Assembly (NCBI GenBank): GCA_038121105.1
Contig: JAYONB010000001.1
Location: forward strand, 124,001 to 188,000
DNA from: CALJDF01 sp038121105
GTDB taxonomy: Bacteria; Pseudomonadota; Alphaproteobacteria; SHVP01
Direction: 5' to 3'
Length of the DNA stretch: 64,000 nt
The notes beneath the pieces are model-generated. The model was not told the DNA's origin. It worked only from the letters and a program-made list of their open reading frames with translations, and made no database searches. Position 1 is the first letter of the stretch. Every line of letters begins with the position of its first letter. Shown here piece after piece: positions 42,676 through 51,728 of the stretch. A program made the position numbers and the translations under genes.

Positions 42676-44472
42676 TTAGGGCTTTTCGCCCTCTTTCGGT
42701 TCCGGAACCACGACGCGTACCGACAATTCGCGCAGATGTGCCGGCGCAGCATCGGAGGGCGCGCCCATCATGAGATCTTCCGCCCGCTGGTTCATCGGGA
42801 ATAGGGTCACTTCACGTAGATTGCTCTCGTCGGCCAGCAACATGACGATCCGTTCCATCCCGAAGGCCATGCCACCATGCGGCGGCGCGCCGTAGTGAAA
42901 GGCATTGTACAGGCCGCCAAAACGGGCTTTGACCTCGTCTTCGCTATATCCTGCGATTTCGAAGGCCCGCACCATGACGTCGGGACGATGGTTCCGAATG
43001 GCGCCGCTCGCCAATTCGTGCCCATTGCACACGAGATCATATTGCTGGCTCAAGATGGTTAGCGGGTCTTCCGCGTCGAGCGCTTCGAGCCCACCTTGCG
43101 GCATGGAGAACGGGTTATGGCCGAATTCGACCTTCTTCGCCTCCTCGTCGTATTCGTACAAAGGGAAATCCGTAATCCAGCAAAAGCGAAAAACACCTGA
43201 CTCGAGGAGGTCTAGATCGTCCCCCAATCGATTGCGCGCCGCGCCCGCGAGGAGTGCCGCGCCATTGGGCTTATCACAGGAAAAAAATACAGCGTCTCCA
43301 TCACTTATGTCAGAAAGTTCACGTATTTTATCAATGCGTTCGGTGTCAAGATTCTTTGCAATGGGACCCTTTGCTTCGCCATTGTCGAAGACGATGTAGC
43401 CCAAACCGGCGGCCCCTTGGTCGCTACGCGCCCAATCGTTCATCTTGTCGAAAAAGCTGCGCGGTTGATTGGCCGCACCGGGCGCTGGAATCGCGCGAAC
43501 GACAGACCCTTTTTCAATCGCCCCGGCAAAAATCTTGAATCCCGAACCCTTGAAGGCTTCCGTAACATCGGAAATGACGATCGGGTTGCGCAAATCGGGC
43601 TTATCGCTGCCGTACTTGAGCATGGCTTCTGCATGCGGGATGCGTTTGAACGGGGCGGCATCGACGCTCCACGTACCATGCTCGGAGAAAACCCCCCGCA
43701 CCACGGGTTCGGTCGCAGAGAACACGTCGTCCTGTTCGACAAACGACATCTCCAGATCCAGTTGGTAGAACTCGCCCGGCGAGCGATCGGCGCGCGGGTC
43801 TTCGTCGCGAAAGCATGGCGCGATTTGGAAGTAGCGGTCGAAACCCGCCACCATGACCAGCTGCTTGAATTGCTGCGGGGCCTGCGGCAGTGCATAGAAT
43901 TTGCCGGGGTGAAGACGGCTAGGCACCAGGAAATCGCGGGCGCCTTCGGGCGAACTCGCCGTTAGGATCGGTGTTTGAAACTCAGTAAACCCTTGCTCGC
44001 CCATGAGCCGGCGAATGCCGGAAAACACCCGAGATCGCAGCATGAGGTTGTCGTGGAGCTGTTCGCGGCGGAGATCGAGGAAACGATACCGAAGGCGCGT
44101 ATCCTCCGGGTAAACCTGGTCCCCGAACACCTGCAACGGTAATTCTTCGGCGGCAGAAAGGACCTCGACGGCCTCTATCCGTACCTCGACATGCCCGGTG
44201 GGTAGCGCGGTATTCACCGTATCGGCACTACGCGCCACGACCGGCCCGGTCACCTTGATCACGCTTTCAGGCCGAACACGCTCTAAAACCTCGAATTGCG
44301 CCGCGCCGGTTTCGATCACGCATTGAGTGAGACCGAAGTGATCGCGCAAATCGATGAAAAGCAGGTTGCCGTGGTCGCGCTTGCGGTGGACCCACCCGGA
44401 CAGGGTCGCCGTCTCACCGACACTGGATTCAGTTAGGTCGCCGCAGGTATGGGTCCGATAGATACTTTTCAT
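42676..44472 (-). CDS. aspS: Aspartyl-tRNA synthetase, probably non-discriminating
   Basis: A 598-residue bacterial-type class II synthetase: N-terminal OB-fold anticodon domain (SGWVHRKRDHGNLLFIDLRD), catalytic core with motif 2 (FRDEDPRADRSPGEFYQLD), the bacterial GAD insertion domain (about 290-420) and motif 3 (GMAFGMERIVML). Histidine 29 in WVHRKRDHG matches the histidine associated with non-discriminating enzymes such as that of Pseudomonas, so it may also charge tRNA-Asn for GatCAB amidation; this is inference. A low-GC segment at 43281-43340 (20 G/C of 60) encodes part of the insertion domain with rare codons such as ATA. MKSIYRTHTCG is the family start. Confidence 0.96.
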   Translation of the reverse strand: MKSIYRTHTCGDLTESSVGETATLSGWVHRKRDHGNLLFIDLRDHFGLTQCVIETGAAQFEVLERVRPESVIKVTGPVVARSADTVNTALPTGHVEVRIEAVEVLSAAEELPLQVFGDQVYPEDTRLRYRFLDLRREQLHDNLMLRSRVFSGIRRLMGEQGFTEFQTPILTASSPEGARDFLVPSRLHPGKFYALPQAPQQFKQLVMVAGFDRYFQIAPCFRDEDPRADRSPGEFYQLDLEMSFVEQDDVFSATEPVVRGVFSEHGTWSVDAAPFKRIPHAEAMLKYGSDKPDLRNPIVISDVTEAFKGSGFKIFAGAIEKGSVVRAIPAPGAANQPRSFFDKMNDWARSDQGAAGLGYIVFDNGEAKGPIAKNLDTERIDKIRELSDISDGDAVFFSCDKPNGAALLAGAARNRLGDDLDLLESGVFRFCWITDFPLYEYDEEAKKVEFGHNPFSMPQGGLEALDAEDPLTILSQQYDLVCNGHELASGAIRNHRPDVMVRAFEIAGYSEDEVKARFGGLYNAFHYGAPPHGGMAFGMERIVMLLADESNLREVTLFPMNQRAEDLMMGAPSDAAPAHLRELSVRVVVPEPKEGEKP

Positions 44473-44572
44473 GATCTTCCGGCAGTTTTCGGGGAGAAAG
44501 CGCGCGCAAATGGCCATGCCCTCGCCGGCTTGTCAAGCAAGGGAGGACCGCGCGACAACCGAATAGATCGTG

Positions 44573-44578
44573 TATACA
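44573..44578 (+). promoter_or_regulatory. -10 element placing rnd transcription at its start codon
   Basis: TATACA is followed by exactly six bases and then the rnd ATG. With normal initiation about seven bases after the -10, the transcript would start at or next to the A of the ATG, so a leaderless mRNA is possible. No Shine-Dalgarno precedes this ATG. The -35 region is poor, so confidence is modest. Confidence 0.35.
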
Positions 44579-44584
44579 GCCCCC

Positions 44585-45742
44585 ATGACGACGGTACTCT
44601 CTACTTCCGCCGACCTGAAAGCGCTTTGCGACCGACTTTCCACCGCGGCGTATGTCACGGTTGATACCGAATTCATGCGTGAAAGCACCTATTGGGCCAA
44701 GCTTTGCCTGGTGCAAATCGCTGGGCCCGACGAATCCGCGGCCGTCGACCCGTTGGCGCCCGACATCGAATTGGACCCGCTGTTCGATCTGATGGCCAAC
44801 CCTAAGGTTCTGAAGGTGTTCCACGCTGCCCGTCAGGACCTGGAGATATTCTATCACCTGTCCGGCGAAGTGCCCCACCCGATTTTCGATAGCCAGGTGG
44901 CGGCGATGGTGTGCGGCTTTGGCGATTCCGTCGCCTACGACACCCTCGCCTCACGCTTGGCTGGTGCCCATATCGACAAGCACTCGCGGTTCACCGACTG
45001 GGCGCGCCGCCCACTGACCGAGCGCCAAGTCGGCTACGCGCTTGCCGACGTAATCCACTTGCGCCCAATCTACGAGAAACTGTCGCGCATGCTCGAAAAG
45101 AACGGGCGGCGGCATTGGCTGGGCGAGGAAATGGCGATCCTAACCGACCGCCAGACCTATGAGGTGAACCCCGAAGAAAGCTGGCGGCGCCTCAAACTCC
45201 GCAATCCCAAACCCCGGATGGTCGCCGTCCTGCGTGAGATCGCCGCTTGGCGCGAACGCGAAGCGCAGGCGCGCGACGTGCCCCGCAATCGCATCATCCG
45301 AGATGAAGCCCTTCTCGAGATCGCCGCCCATCCGCCAAAGAACCGACAAGATCTCGGGAGAATTCGCGGGTTCCCAAAAGGTATAGCCGAAGGCGCCCGG
45401 GGCGATGCCATCATTGCGGCCGCCGCCAAGGGGCTTTCGCTACCGAAGTCGGCTCTTCCCGAGGTCCCCAATCGCGCGCAAAAGCCCCAGGGCATCGGCC
45501 CGCTCGTCGAGTTGTTGAAGGTGTTGCTGCGGATGAAATGCGAGCACCATGAAGTCGCTCAAAAACTGATCGCTAACGTGAGCGATCTGGAACAAATCGC
45601 CGCCGACGACGAGGCTAATGTTCCGGCCCTTCAGGGCTGGCGACGCGACGTATTCGGGACCGACGCGCTTCGCTTAAAGCACGGAGAGCTCGCCCTTGCC
45701 GCGGCTGGCCGAAAAGTTCGGCTTATCGAGGTAGAGACCTAG
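44585..45742 (+). CDS. rnd: Ribonuclease D
   Basis: A 385-residue 3'-5' exoribonuclease for tRNA and other small RNA 3' ends. The DEDDy exonuclease motifs are seen in order: VDTEFMRESTY, HAARQDLEIF and YALADVIHL. One or two HRDC domains follow (about 210-290 and 300-375), as in classical RNase D. The ATG at 44585 (MTTVLSTSADL) is preferred over an upstream start lacking support; a TATACA six bases before it suggests leaderless expression. Its last four bases overlap the end of the convergent ppx gene. Confidence 0.95.
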   Translation: MTTVLSTSADLKALCDRLSTAAYVTVDTEFMRESTYWAKLCLVQIAGPDESAAVDPLAPDIELDPLFDLMANPKVLKVFHAARQDLEIFYHLSGEVPHPIFDSQVAAMVCGFGDSVAYDTLASRLAGAHIDKHSRFTDWARRPLTERQVGYALADVIHLRPIYEKLSRMLEKNGRRHWLGEEMAILTDRQTYEVNPEESWRRLKLRNPKPRMVAVLREIAAWREREAQARDVPRNRIIRDEALLEIAAHPPKNRQDLGRIRGFPKGIAEGARGDAIIAAAAKGLSLPKSALPEVPNRAQKPQGIGPLVELLKVLLRMKCEHHEVAQKLIANVSDLEQIAADDEANVPALQGWRRDVFGTDALRLKHGELALAAAGRKVRLIEVET

Positions 45743-47235
45743 GTCGCGATTTCGACCTCCGGCCGCGCCTCGAGGTGGCGCGCTAATTTGATGTGCCGCT
45801 TGCGCACAACCTCGCCCGCAAAATCGACCAAATCGGACGGCAATGTCAGCGTCAACCGGTCCCCGATCAACTTGAGACTAGTGCGGGGCAAGAGACCCGG
45901 CGCGCCACCGCTCAAGGTGTGACCAAGATCGAGAAGCTTGCCCAGGGTCAGCGCGCGACCAGCCTCGGTATCGTCCAGTAGTTTCCGGGCCTCGCCTGCC
46001 ACAACAAAACCAGGGTCGCCACGGTAACGTTCGTACACCGCCAGGGCGACGAGTGCCCGCCCCCGATGCCCGACGCCGACGAACGGCCCATGGAGAATAC
46101 GAACCAACGCCTGTTCGGCGCGGTAATCGGAATGGCCGCGCCAAGCCAACTCGCTCAGCAAAATGGCGGCTCGCCGAAGACGAAGGGCGCTGGAGTTCGG
46201 TGCGCCGAGTACGGGCTCGAGCCAGGCCAGGACCTCTTCCACGTGCGGGGCAAAGCGCGAACTGAGCGACGCCTCGTCCTCGCAGAATGCGATGAACGGA
46301 TCGCGCTGTTGTTCGGCCTCGGGCAAACGGCTGTGGACCAGCCCTTCTCGCAGCCCGTAGCCGCAGAACACCAAATCCGTCGGTCGGAACGCGGCAATCA
46401 AGCGCTTCAACACCAGGGCACCGACCGGGACAGCCGGCGCTCTCTTGCTCGGCACGCCCTGGAGCGCGGCAAGCGACCCAGGACTGAGGTGCACGAGGAG
46501 GTCGGCAAACTCGGCGAAGTCGGATGCCTTGACCCGGTACTCATGGATGATCTGAAGCGGCGCCTGGCGCTGACGGATATGAACCCGCGCCAGTGTCCGC
46601 CAAACGCCCCCCACGCAATAGAGGGTCTGTCCCCTCCTGCCTTTCAGCCATTTCGCCTGACCGAGAATCTTGTCGATGTGTACGGCTTTCGGCAAATCAC
46701 CTGCAAAGCGCAGCGGGCCCAGCGGAAGGGTCGTCGGATCTCCGGGTGCGCCATTATCCAGACCCACCAATTCCAAGCTTCCGCCGCCCAGATCGCCGAC
46801 GACTCCTTTAGCCTTGGGAATGGCGGCCGCCACACCGAGCGCCGAGTAGGCCCCTTCCTCGGTCCCGGACAAAACGCGCACCGAAATCCCGCAGGTCTCT
46901 TCGACCCGTGCGACGAAGTCCGGTCCGTCGGATGAGTCGCGGATCGCCGCGGTCGCCACGGCCTCAATGGCCCCCACACCCATCGCCTCCGCAAGGGCGG
47001 CATATCGCTTGAGCGTGTGGAGCGCGATGTCGGCGGTTTCGGGGTCAAGCCGACCGTGCTCGGCAACGCCACGCCCTAGCCCGCACAGAACCTTTTCGTT
47101 GAACACCGGCAGCGCCGCACGCTTGAGAGCCTCGTAGACCACCATACGAACGGAGTTGGATCCGATATCGATGACCGCAAACGGCTTGCGATCTGTGGCC
47201 TTCGCCGCATCCGTAACACGCGTTGCAGCGGTCAT
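45739..47235 (-). CDS. ppx: Ppx/GppA phosphatase (exopolyphosphatase)
   Basis: A 498-residue ASKHA-fold phosphatase with AVIDIGSNSVRMVVYE near the N-terminus, VLSGTEEGAYSALGV and the nucleotide/phosphate loop GVVGDLGGGSLELV. It degrades polyphosphate, or pppGpp in GppA-type members. Since it overlaps the end of ppk1 (ATGA), the exopolyphosphatase role is most probable. A C-terminal helical, HD-like part (about 320-480) is present. Together with ppk1 it sets the polyphosphate level. Confidence 0.94.
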   Translation of the reverse strand: MTAATRVTDAAKATDRKPFAVIDIGSNSVRMVVYEALKRAALPVFNEKVLCGLGRGVAEHGRLDPETADIALHTLKRYAALAEAMGVGAIEAVATAAIRDSSDGPDFVARVEETCGISVRVLSGTEEGAYSALGVAAAIPKAKGVVGDLGGGSLELVGLDNGAPGDPTTLPLGPLRFAGDLPKAVHIDKILGQAKWLKGRRGQTLYCVGGVWRTLARVHIRQRQAPLQIIHEYRVKASDFAEFADLLVHLSPGSLAALQGVPSKRAPAVPVGALVLKRLIAAFRPTDLVFCGYGLREGLVHSRLPEAEQQRDPFIAFCEDEASLSSRFAPHVEEVLAWLEPVLGAPNSSALRLRRAAILLSELAWRGHSDYRAEQALVRILHGPFVGVGHRGRALVALAVYERYRGDPGFVVAGEARKLLDDTEAGRALTLGKLLDLGHTLSGGAPGLLPRTSLKLIGDRLTLTLPSDLVDFAGEVVRKRHIKLARHLEARPEVEIAT

Positions 47236-49403
47236 TTCTCGCCTTCGTCGATCACCAAACGCGGTAGGGTCTCGCCACGGAGCGCCTTGCCGCGACCCGA
47301 CAGCGAGGGGTTCGTCATAAAATAGGTATGCGCTGCGAACGGCTCGTCATCGGGCTCTTCTACCCGATGATAGGTGCCGTCAGATGTAAGCTCCCAAGCT
47401 TGTTGATTGTCTTTGATGTTCGCGATCATGATCTGACTCAATATCTGTTCGTGCACCGTCGCATTCTCGATGGGCACAAGCGTCTCGACACGGCGATCGA
47501 AATTGCGCGGCATCCAGTCCGCCGAGCTGATGAACACCCGCGAGCCTTTCGACGGCAGGCCGTGGCCGCTTCCGGCGCACAGAATGCGGGAGTGTTCGAG
47601 AAACCGACCGATAATGCTGCGCACACGGATGTTCTTGGACAGGCCAGGGATGCCGGGTCGCAAACAACAAATACCGCGAACGATCAGCAATATTTCGACA
47701 CCCGCCTGCGATGCGCGATAAAGCGCGTCGATGGTCTCGCCGTCCACCAAGGAGTTCATCTTCGCCCAAATCGCTGCCGGACGACCGGCACGCGCATGCT
47801 GAATTTCATCCTCAATGATCTTCAGAATCGTCGGACGCATGCTTGCGGGAGAGATCTTCAACTTCTCAAGGGACACAGGTTCGGCATACCCCGTCAGGTA
47901 GTTGAAAAGCAGAGCAGCATCGCGACACAACGCCGGATCGGTCGTGAAAAACGATAAGTCGGTATATATACGTGCCGTCTGCGGGTGATAGTTGCCGGTG
48001 CCGAAGTGGATATACGTCCTCAGGTCCGCCCCTTCGCGACGCACAACCAAAGAAACTTTGGCGTGTGTCTTGAGTTGAACGAAGCCATACACGACCTGCA
48101 CGCCGGCACGTTCCATGTCACGAGCCCATTTGATGTTGGCCTCTTCATCGAAACGCGCCTTGAGTTCGACCAAAGCCGTCACCGTCTTGCCGGACTCGGC
48201 CGCGGCGATCAGCGCCTGGACGATGGTGGAATCGTCGCTGGTGCGGTAGAGAGTTTGCTTGATCGCGACAACATCTGGGTCTTGCGCCGCTTGCCTAACG
48301 AATTGCACGACGACATCGAAACTTTCGTAAGGATGGTGAACGACAATATCTTTTTGTCGAATCGCCGCGAAGCAATCGCCGGCCACTTCGCGAATTCTCT
48401 CGGGAAACCGCGCATGAAACGGCGGAAATAGAAGCTCGCGACGCTCTTGAACGATCAACTGGTCGACATCCGAAAGGCCGACGAAACCGTCGACTACGAT
48501 CACCGAACGTTCGTTTAGCTTGAGCTCGCGCGACAGGAACTGAATGATCTCTTCCGGCAGCCGGTTATCGACCTTTAGCCGAATGACACTCCCGCGACGG
48601 CGCCGCTTGATGGCGGTCTCGTACACCCGAACGAGGTCTTCGGCCTCTTCCTCCACTTCGATGTCGCTGTCGCGAAGAATAGCGAAGCATCCCCGGGCCT
48701 CTAGGCTGTAACCCGGAAATAGCCGGCCCAGGAACAGCTCTACAATGCTCTCGAGCGCGATGAATCGTGTCCCAGCATGCGTCTTGGGGAGGGTAACGAA
48801 GCGTTCCAAATGGCGCGGCAACGGCACCAATGCGTTCAGGTCGCCGCCATCCGAGTCCCGTCGCAAATGCAGCATCAATCCGAGCCCGAGATTGGGCAGG
48901 AAGGGAAACGGATGCGCAGGATCGATGGCGAGCGGCGTCAGAAGAGGAAAATAGCGCTCCAAAAACCGGTTTTCGAGCCAGGCAACTTCAGCCTCTGTGA
49001 CGTCGTTCGGACCGACCAATAGGATGTCGTTCTCCGCGAGCTCCTCTAGGAGTTCCTTCTGGACGCGCTGCTGTTCGGCAAGGAGCCTTTCTGACGCCTC
49101 CCAGACATCGCTTAGCTGACGTTCGGGCGAGCGACCATCTTGACTGAGTTCTTCGACCCCGGCCGCGACCTGCCCCAAAAGACCGGCGACCCGAACCATA
49201 AAGAACTCGTCCAGGTTATTTGCCGAGATCGAGAGGAAGCGAACCCTTTCCAGTAGCGGGTTGTGGGGATTCTCGGCTTCACCAAGGACGCGTTCGTTGA
49301 ACGCTAGCCACGACAACTCGCGGTTGATGAAACGCTCTGGTGAGTTCGCTAAGGACTCGCCCGCTTGATCGCTTCCCGAATTATTGGCGGCTTGCTCGAC
49401 CAT
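47232..49403 (-). CDS. ppk1: Polyphosphate kinase 1
   Basis: A 723-residue kinase that reversibly makes polyphosphate from ATP. The four-domain PPK1 plan is visible: N domain (RFINRELSWLAFNERVL), head domain, and two phospholipase-D-like C domains with the catalytic histidine in THAKVSLVVRR and the second in the SSADWMPRNFDRRVE region. Length is normal. It forms a coupled pair with ppx. The divergent sixA gene lies about 110 bases away; polyphosphate and phosphohistidine signalling genes side by side may be chance or functional. Confidence 0.96.
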   Translation of the reverse strand: MVEQAANNSGSDQAGESLANSPERFINRELSWLAFNERVLGEAENPHNPLLERVRFLSISANNLDEFFMVRVAGLLGQVAAGVEELSQDGRSPERQLSDVWEASERLLAEQQRVQKELLEELAENDILLVGPNDVTEAEVAWLENRFLERYFPLLTPLAIDPAHPFPFLPNLGLGLMLHLRRDSDGGDLNALVPLPRHLERFVTLPKTHAGTRFIALESIVELFLGRLFPGYSLEARGCFAILRDSDIEVEEEAEDLVRVYETAIKRRRRGSVIRLKVDNRLPEEIIQFLSRELKLNERSVIVVDGFVGLSDVDQLIVQERRELLFPPFHARFPERIREVAGDCFAAIRQKDIVVHHPYESFDVVVQFVRQAAQDPDVVAIKQTLYRTSDDSTIVQALIAAAESGKTVTALVELKARFDEEANIKWARDMERAGVQVVYGFVQLKTHAKVSLVVRREGADLRTYIHFGTGNYHPQTARIYTDLSFFTTDPALCRDAALLFNYLTGYAEPVSLEKLKISPASMRPTILKIIEDEIQHARAGRPAAIWAKMNSLVDGETIDALYRASQAGVEILLIVRGICCLRPGIPGLSKNIRVRSIIGRFLEHSRILCAGSGHGLPSKGSRVFISSADWMPRNFDRRVETLVPIENATVHEQILSQIMIANIKDNQQAWELTSDGTYHRVEEPDDEPFAAHTYFMTNPSLSGRGKALRGETLPRLVIDEGEK

Positions 49404-49516
49404 TCCCTATGTTCCCGTCTTGAAATTGCGGGAACCGTTCGTTGCACGCAATGATGAAACCTTGGCGGCACCTCAAGATTGGTGCGGTCATAGTCGACAG
49501 GCTACGAAGGCACAAG

Positions 49517-50041
49517 ATGGTCAGGTTGTTTCTGCTCCGACATGCGAAGGCTTCGCAGTCGTCTCCGGATGGCGGTGATAAATCACGCCCCCTCAATCGA
49601 CGTGGTCGAGGCGCTTCCACGACCATGGGCCGCTATATGCGTGATCAAGGATTCCGCCCCCAACTGGTTCTTTGTTCGACGTCCCAGAGGACGAGAGAGA
49701 CCCTTCAGCTATTGTCCGACGCCGCCGGGTGGACCGAACATGCTCCGAAACGAACCTTCGACGACAAGCTCTACTTAGCCCCACCGGGCGAGATAGTTGA
49801 GATATTACAACAACTTGATGCCTCGGTCTCGGATGTGCTGGTGATTGGCCACAACCCCGGAATGCACGAATTGGCCTATGTCTTGGCCGATCCACGCGGG
49901 GCCGATTACGGGCGTCTGTTGGAAAAATACCCAACCGCCGCCCTCGCCGTGCTGAGCAACGATTCAATCGGCTGGCAGGATATCGACGCTGGGCGCCTAT
50001 CCTTGACCCACTACGTGGTTCCTCGCGATCTAGTCGGTTGA
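49517..50041 (+). CDS. sixA: Phosphohistidine phosphatase SixA-like
   Basis: A 174-residue histidine-phosphatase-superfamily protein with the RHG-type motif LFLLRHAKAS (catalytic histidine at about 9), CSTSQRTRET and VIGHNPGMHELA carrying the second histidine. SixA dephosphorylates phosphohistidine on HPt domains or on the PTS-Ntr protein NPr. AAGG sits six bases before the ATG; a longer in-frame reading adds 25 residues without family likeness. Its stop overlaps the convergent DUF2147 gene by 12 bases. Confidence 0.92.
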   Translation: MVRLFLLRHAKASQSSPDGGDKSRPLNRRGRGASTTMGRYMRDQGFRPQLVLCSTSQRTRETLQLLSDAAGWTEHAPKRTFDDKLYLAPPGEIVEILQQLDASVSDVLVIGHNPGMHELAYVLADPRGADYGRLLEKYPTAALAVLSNDSIGWQDIDAGRLSLTHYVVPRDLVG

Positions 50042-50482
50042 TCGAATCCAGAACTGCGTTTGGCCTAGCGCGGGAAGTCCTACGTATCCCCGAACCTTAA
50101 GGGTGCCGTCATCCATCAGGGTGAGAACGGCTTTGTAGAGTTTGCCGTCGCGCGGGTTGTAGATATTGCCACCGCGATAGGTGCCGGGCTTTTTTTGGGT
50201 AAAGCCGCGCAGCAATTCCATCCCCAAAATCGGACGTCCTCTCAACGAATCGTCCCGATTGTTCCGGTCAACCTTGGGATTTCCATCTTCATCCAACGGC
50301 TCGTTAAGTTCGATGACACGCCCGCAAACCTCTTCGCCACAGGTGTAGATTTCGACCACGGAGTCTTGCTGGGGTGGAACCCAACGACCCAAAACATCGG
50401 ATTGCGCTGCGGCTTGGAAAGACAACGCGACGACTAGCCATACCGCTATGGCTACCGCATGAAGGCACGTTCTTGCGAGCAT
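50030..50482 (-). CDS. DUF2147 family exported protein
   Basis: A 150-residue protein with a signal peptide (hydrophobic core about 8-25, cleavage AAAQ-S) and a DUF2147 domain (VLGRWVPPQQDSVVEIYTCGEEVCGRVIELNEP ... GKLYKAVLTLMDDGTLKVRGYVG). This small beta-barrel, lipocalin-like family is periplasmic and of unknown function. GAGGAGGG is eight bases before ATG 50482, which settles the start over a TTG six codons earlier. The two cysteines in TCGEEVCG may form a disulfide. Confidence 0.88.
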   Translation of the reverse strand: MLARTCLHAVAIAVWLVVALSFQAAAQSDVLGRWVPPQQDSVVEIYTCGEEVCGRVIELNEPLDEDGNPKVDRNNRDDSLRGRPILGMELLRGFTQKKPGTYRGGNIYNPRDGKLYKAVLTLMDDGTLKVRGYVGLPALGQTQFWIRSTD

Positions 50483-50514
50483 GATTCCGACCCTCCTCAA
50501 CTACCGACGGGCTC

Positions 50515-51168
50515 TCAGCCGTTCAACACCTCAGCTGCCAGCCGCACGGTGATAGGGCGACCCTTTTCAAGCGCGTATGCGTCTAATTCCACGACACTTT
50601 GCCGGGCCGCATCCAATGACCGTTCCAGACGGCTGAGCATAAACGAGATCACCTCTGGCGGGACTGCCAATTGACGGTCGCCAAAAAGCTTTGCGAGAAC
50701 GGCCGCCAGTAATTCGTCGTCGGGCTGCCCGATGCCGACCGACGTGATGGCGCGAAGCCGAGAACGTAAGTCGGGCAATGAAACCGGCCAGCGAGCCGGC
50801 GCCTCAGTTCCGGTCAGAAGAAGCGAACCGCCGGCTTGCCCGATCGCGTTGTAGAGGTGCAGCAAGCCTACCTCGTCAATCGAACCGCTATCGCATTCCA
50901 CCACCAAACCGACGCTAAGACCCGTTGGAAGCCTGTCACGGTCGACCTGCGAAGACTTCAGCTGCCCCGCCCCGCTTCGTGCACGCCAAACATGCGCGAG
51001 GTGGGACTTGCCACTGGCCCTCGGCCCATAAATGGCAAGCGCATGCGTCGGCCAGTCAGGCCATCGGTCGATCCACTCGACCGCATCGACGTTACAGGGC
51101 GCCACCAGAAAGTCTTCGCGACCCCGCGCCGCCCGGATCGGAAGATCGAATGAAAGTTGGGCCGCCAC
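50515..51168 (-). CDS. hdaA: HdaA, DnaA-related replication regulator
   Basis: A 217-residue protein with only the AAA+ part of DnaA. The N-terminal QLSFDLP is a beta-clamp-binding motif, and GPRASGKSH is the Walker A region. Sensor and lid residues follow, and no DNA-binding domain IV is present. HdaA/Hda bound to the clamp stimulates DnaA-ATP hydrolysis to block re-initiation. The Walker B region is degenerate (LVVECDSGS), as often in this family. GTG 51168 has GAGGG five bases upstream. It follows pgsA on the same strand by one base, a common alphaproteobacterial arrangement. Confidence 0.92.
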   Translation of the reverse strand: MAAQLSFDLPIRAARGREDFLVAPCNVDAVEWIDRWPDWPTHALAIYGPRASGKSHLAHVWRARSGAGQLKSSQVDRDRLPTGLSVGLVVECDSGSIDEVGLLHLYNAIGQAGGSLLLTGTEAPARWPVSLPDLRSRLRAITSVGIGQPDDELLAAVLAKLFGDRQLAVPPEVISFMLSRLERSLDAARQSVVELDAYALEKGRPITVRLAAEVLNG

Positions 51169-51169
51169 G

Positions 51170-51721
51170 CTACCCTCTTGTGCCTTCGAGAAAAGCGATT
51201 CTCGACCACCTCAAAATGTACTGCCCGCCCGACACCACCGTAAGGACGCCGACAACCATCGCGCCCAGGGTGCTCGCCGCCTCGAGCGGCCACCCCAACC
51301 CGTGAACCGCGAGAACGACACCAGCAAGGCCCATTTGGGCACCTGTATTGATCTTGCCTAGAATCGATGGCCGCGCGCGAAGTGGCAGGGACAAGGCAAA
51401 CGAGAAAATGACGCCGCCAATAATCAAGGCGTCACGCGATACAACAAGAATGACAAGCCAAGGCCAAACAATATCTGTCGCGCCGAGCGCCAGGAATACG
51501 CTGACCAGCAGCGCCTTGTCTGCCACCGGATCGAGATAGGTTCCAACCTCGGTGACGGCATCGAATTGCTTTGCAATGAAGCCATCAACCGCATCCGACA
51601 CGCCCGCTGCGAGAAAGACCCAAAAGGCGCCGCTCATCTCGCCGATGACGATCAGCCAGACGATCACCGGCACCATCAAGATACGGGTCAGCGAGATAAT
51701 GTTAGGAAGGTGCTTTATCAC
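51170..51721 (-). CDS. pgsA: CDP-alcohol phosphatidyltransferase (PgsA-like)
   Basis: A 183-residue integral membrane enzyme with about five or six hydrophobic helices and the CDP-alcohol motif beginning SDAVDGFIAK and ending GTYLDPVADK, where the usual AR is AK. It should make phosphatidylglycerol phosphate from CDP-diacylglycerol and glycerol-3-phosphate. The context between DUF2066 and hdaA matches the gene usually annotated pgsA2 or a cardiolipin-synthase-like CDP-alcohol transferase in the class, so the exact acceptor is not certain. GTG 51721 and TTG 51724 are adjacent candidate starts. Confidence 0.88.
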   Translation of the reverse strand: MIKHLPNIISLTRILMVPVIVWLIVIGEMSGAFWVFLAAGVSDAVDGFIAKQFDAVTEVGTYLDPVADKALLVSVFLALGATDIVWPWLVILVVSRDALIIGGVIFSFALSLPLRARPSILGKINTGAQMGLAGVVLAVHGLGWPLEAASTLGAMVVGVLTVVSGGQYILRWSRIAFLEGTRG

Positions 51722-51728
51722 CAAGGCG

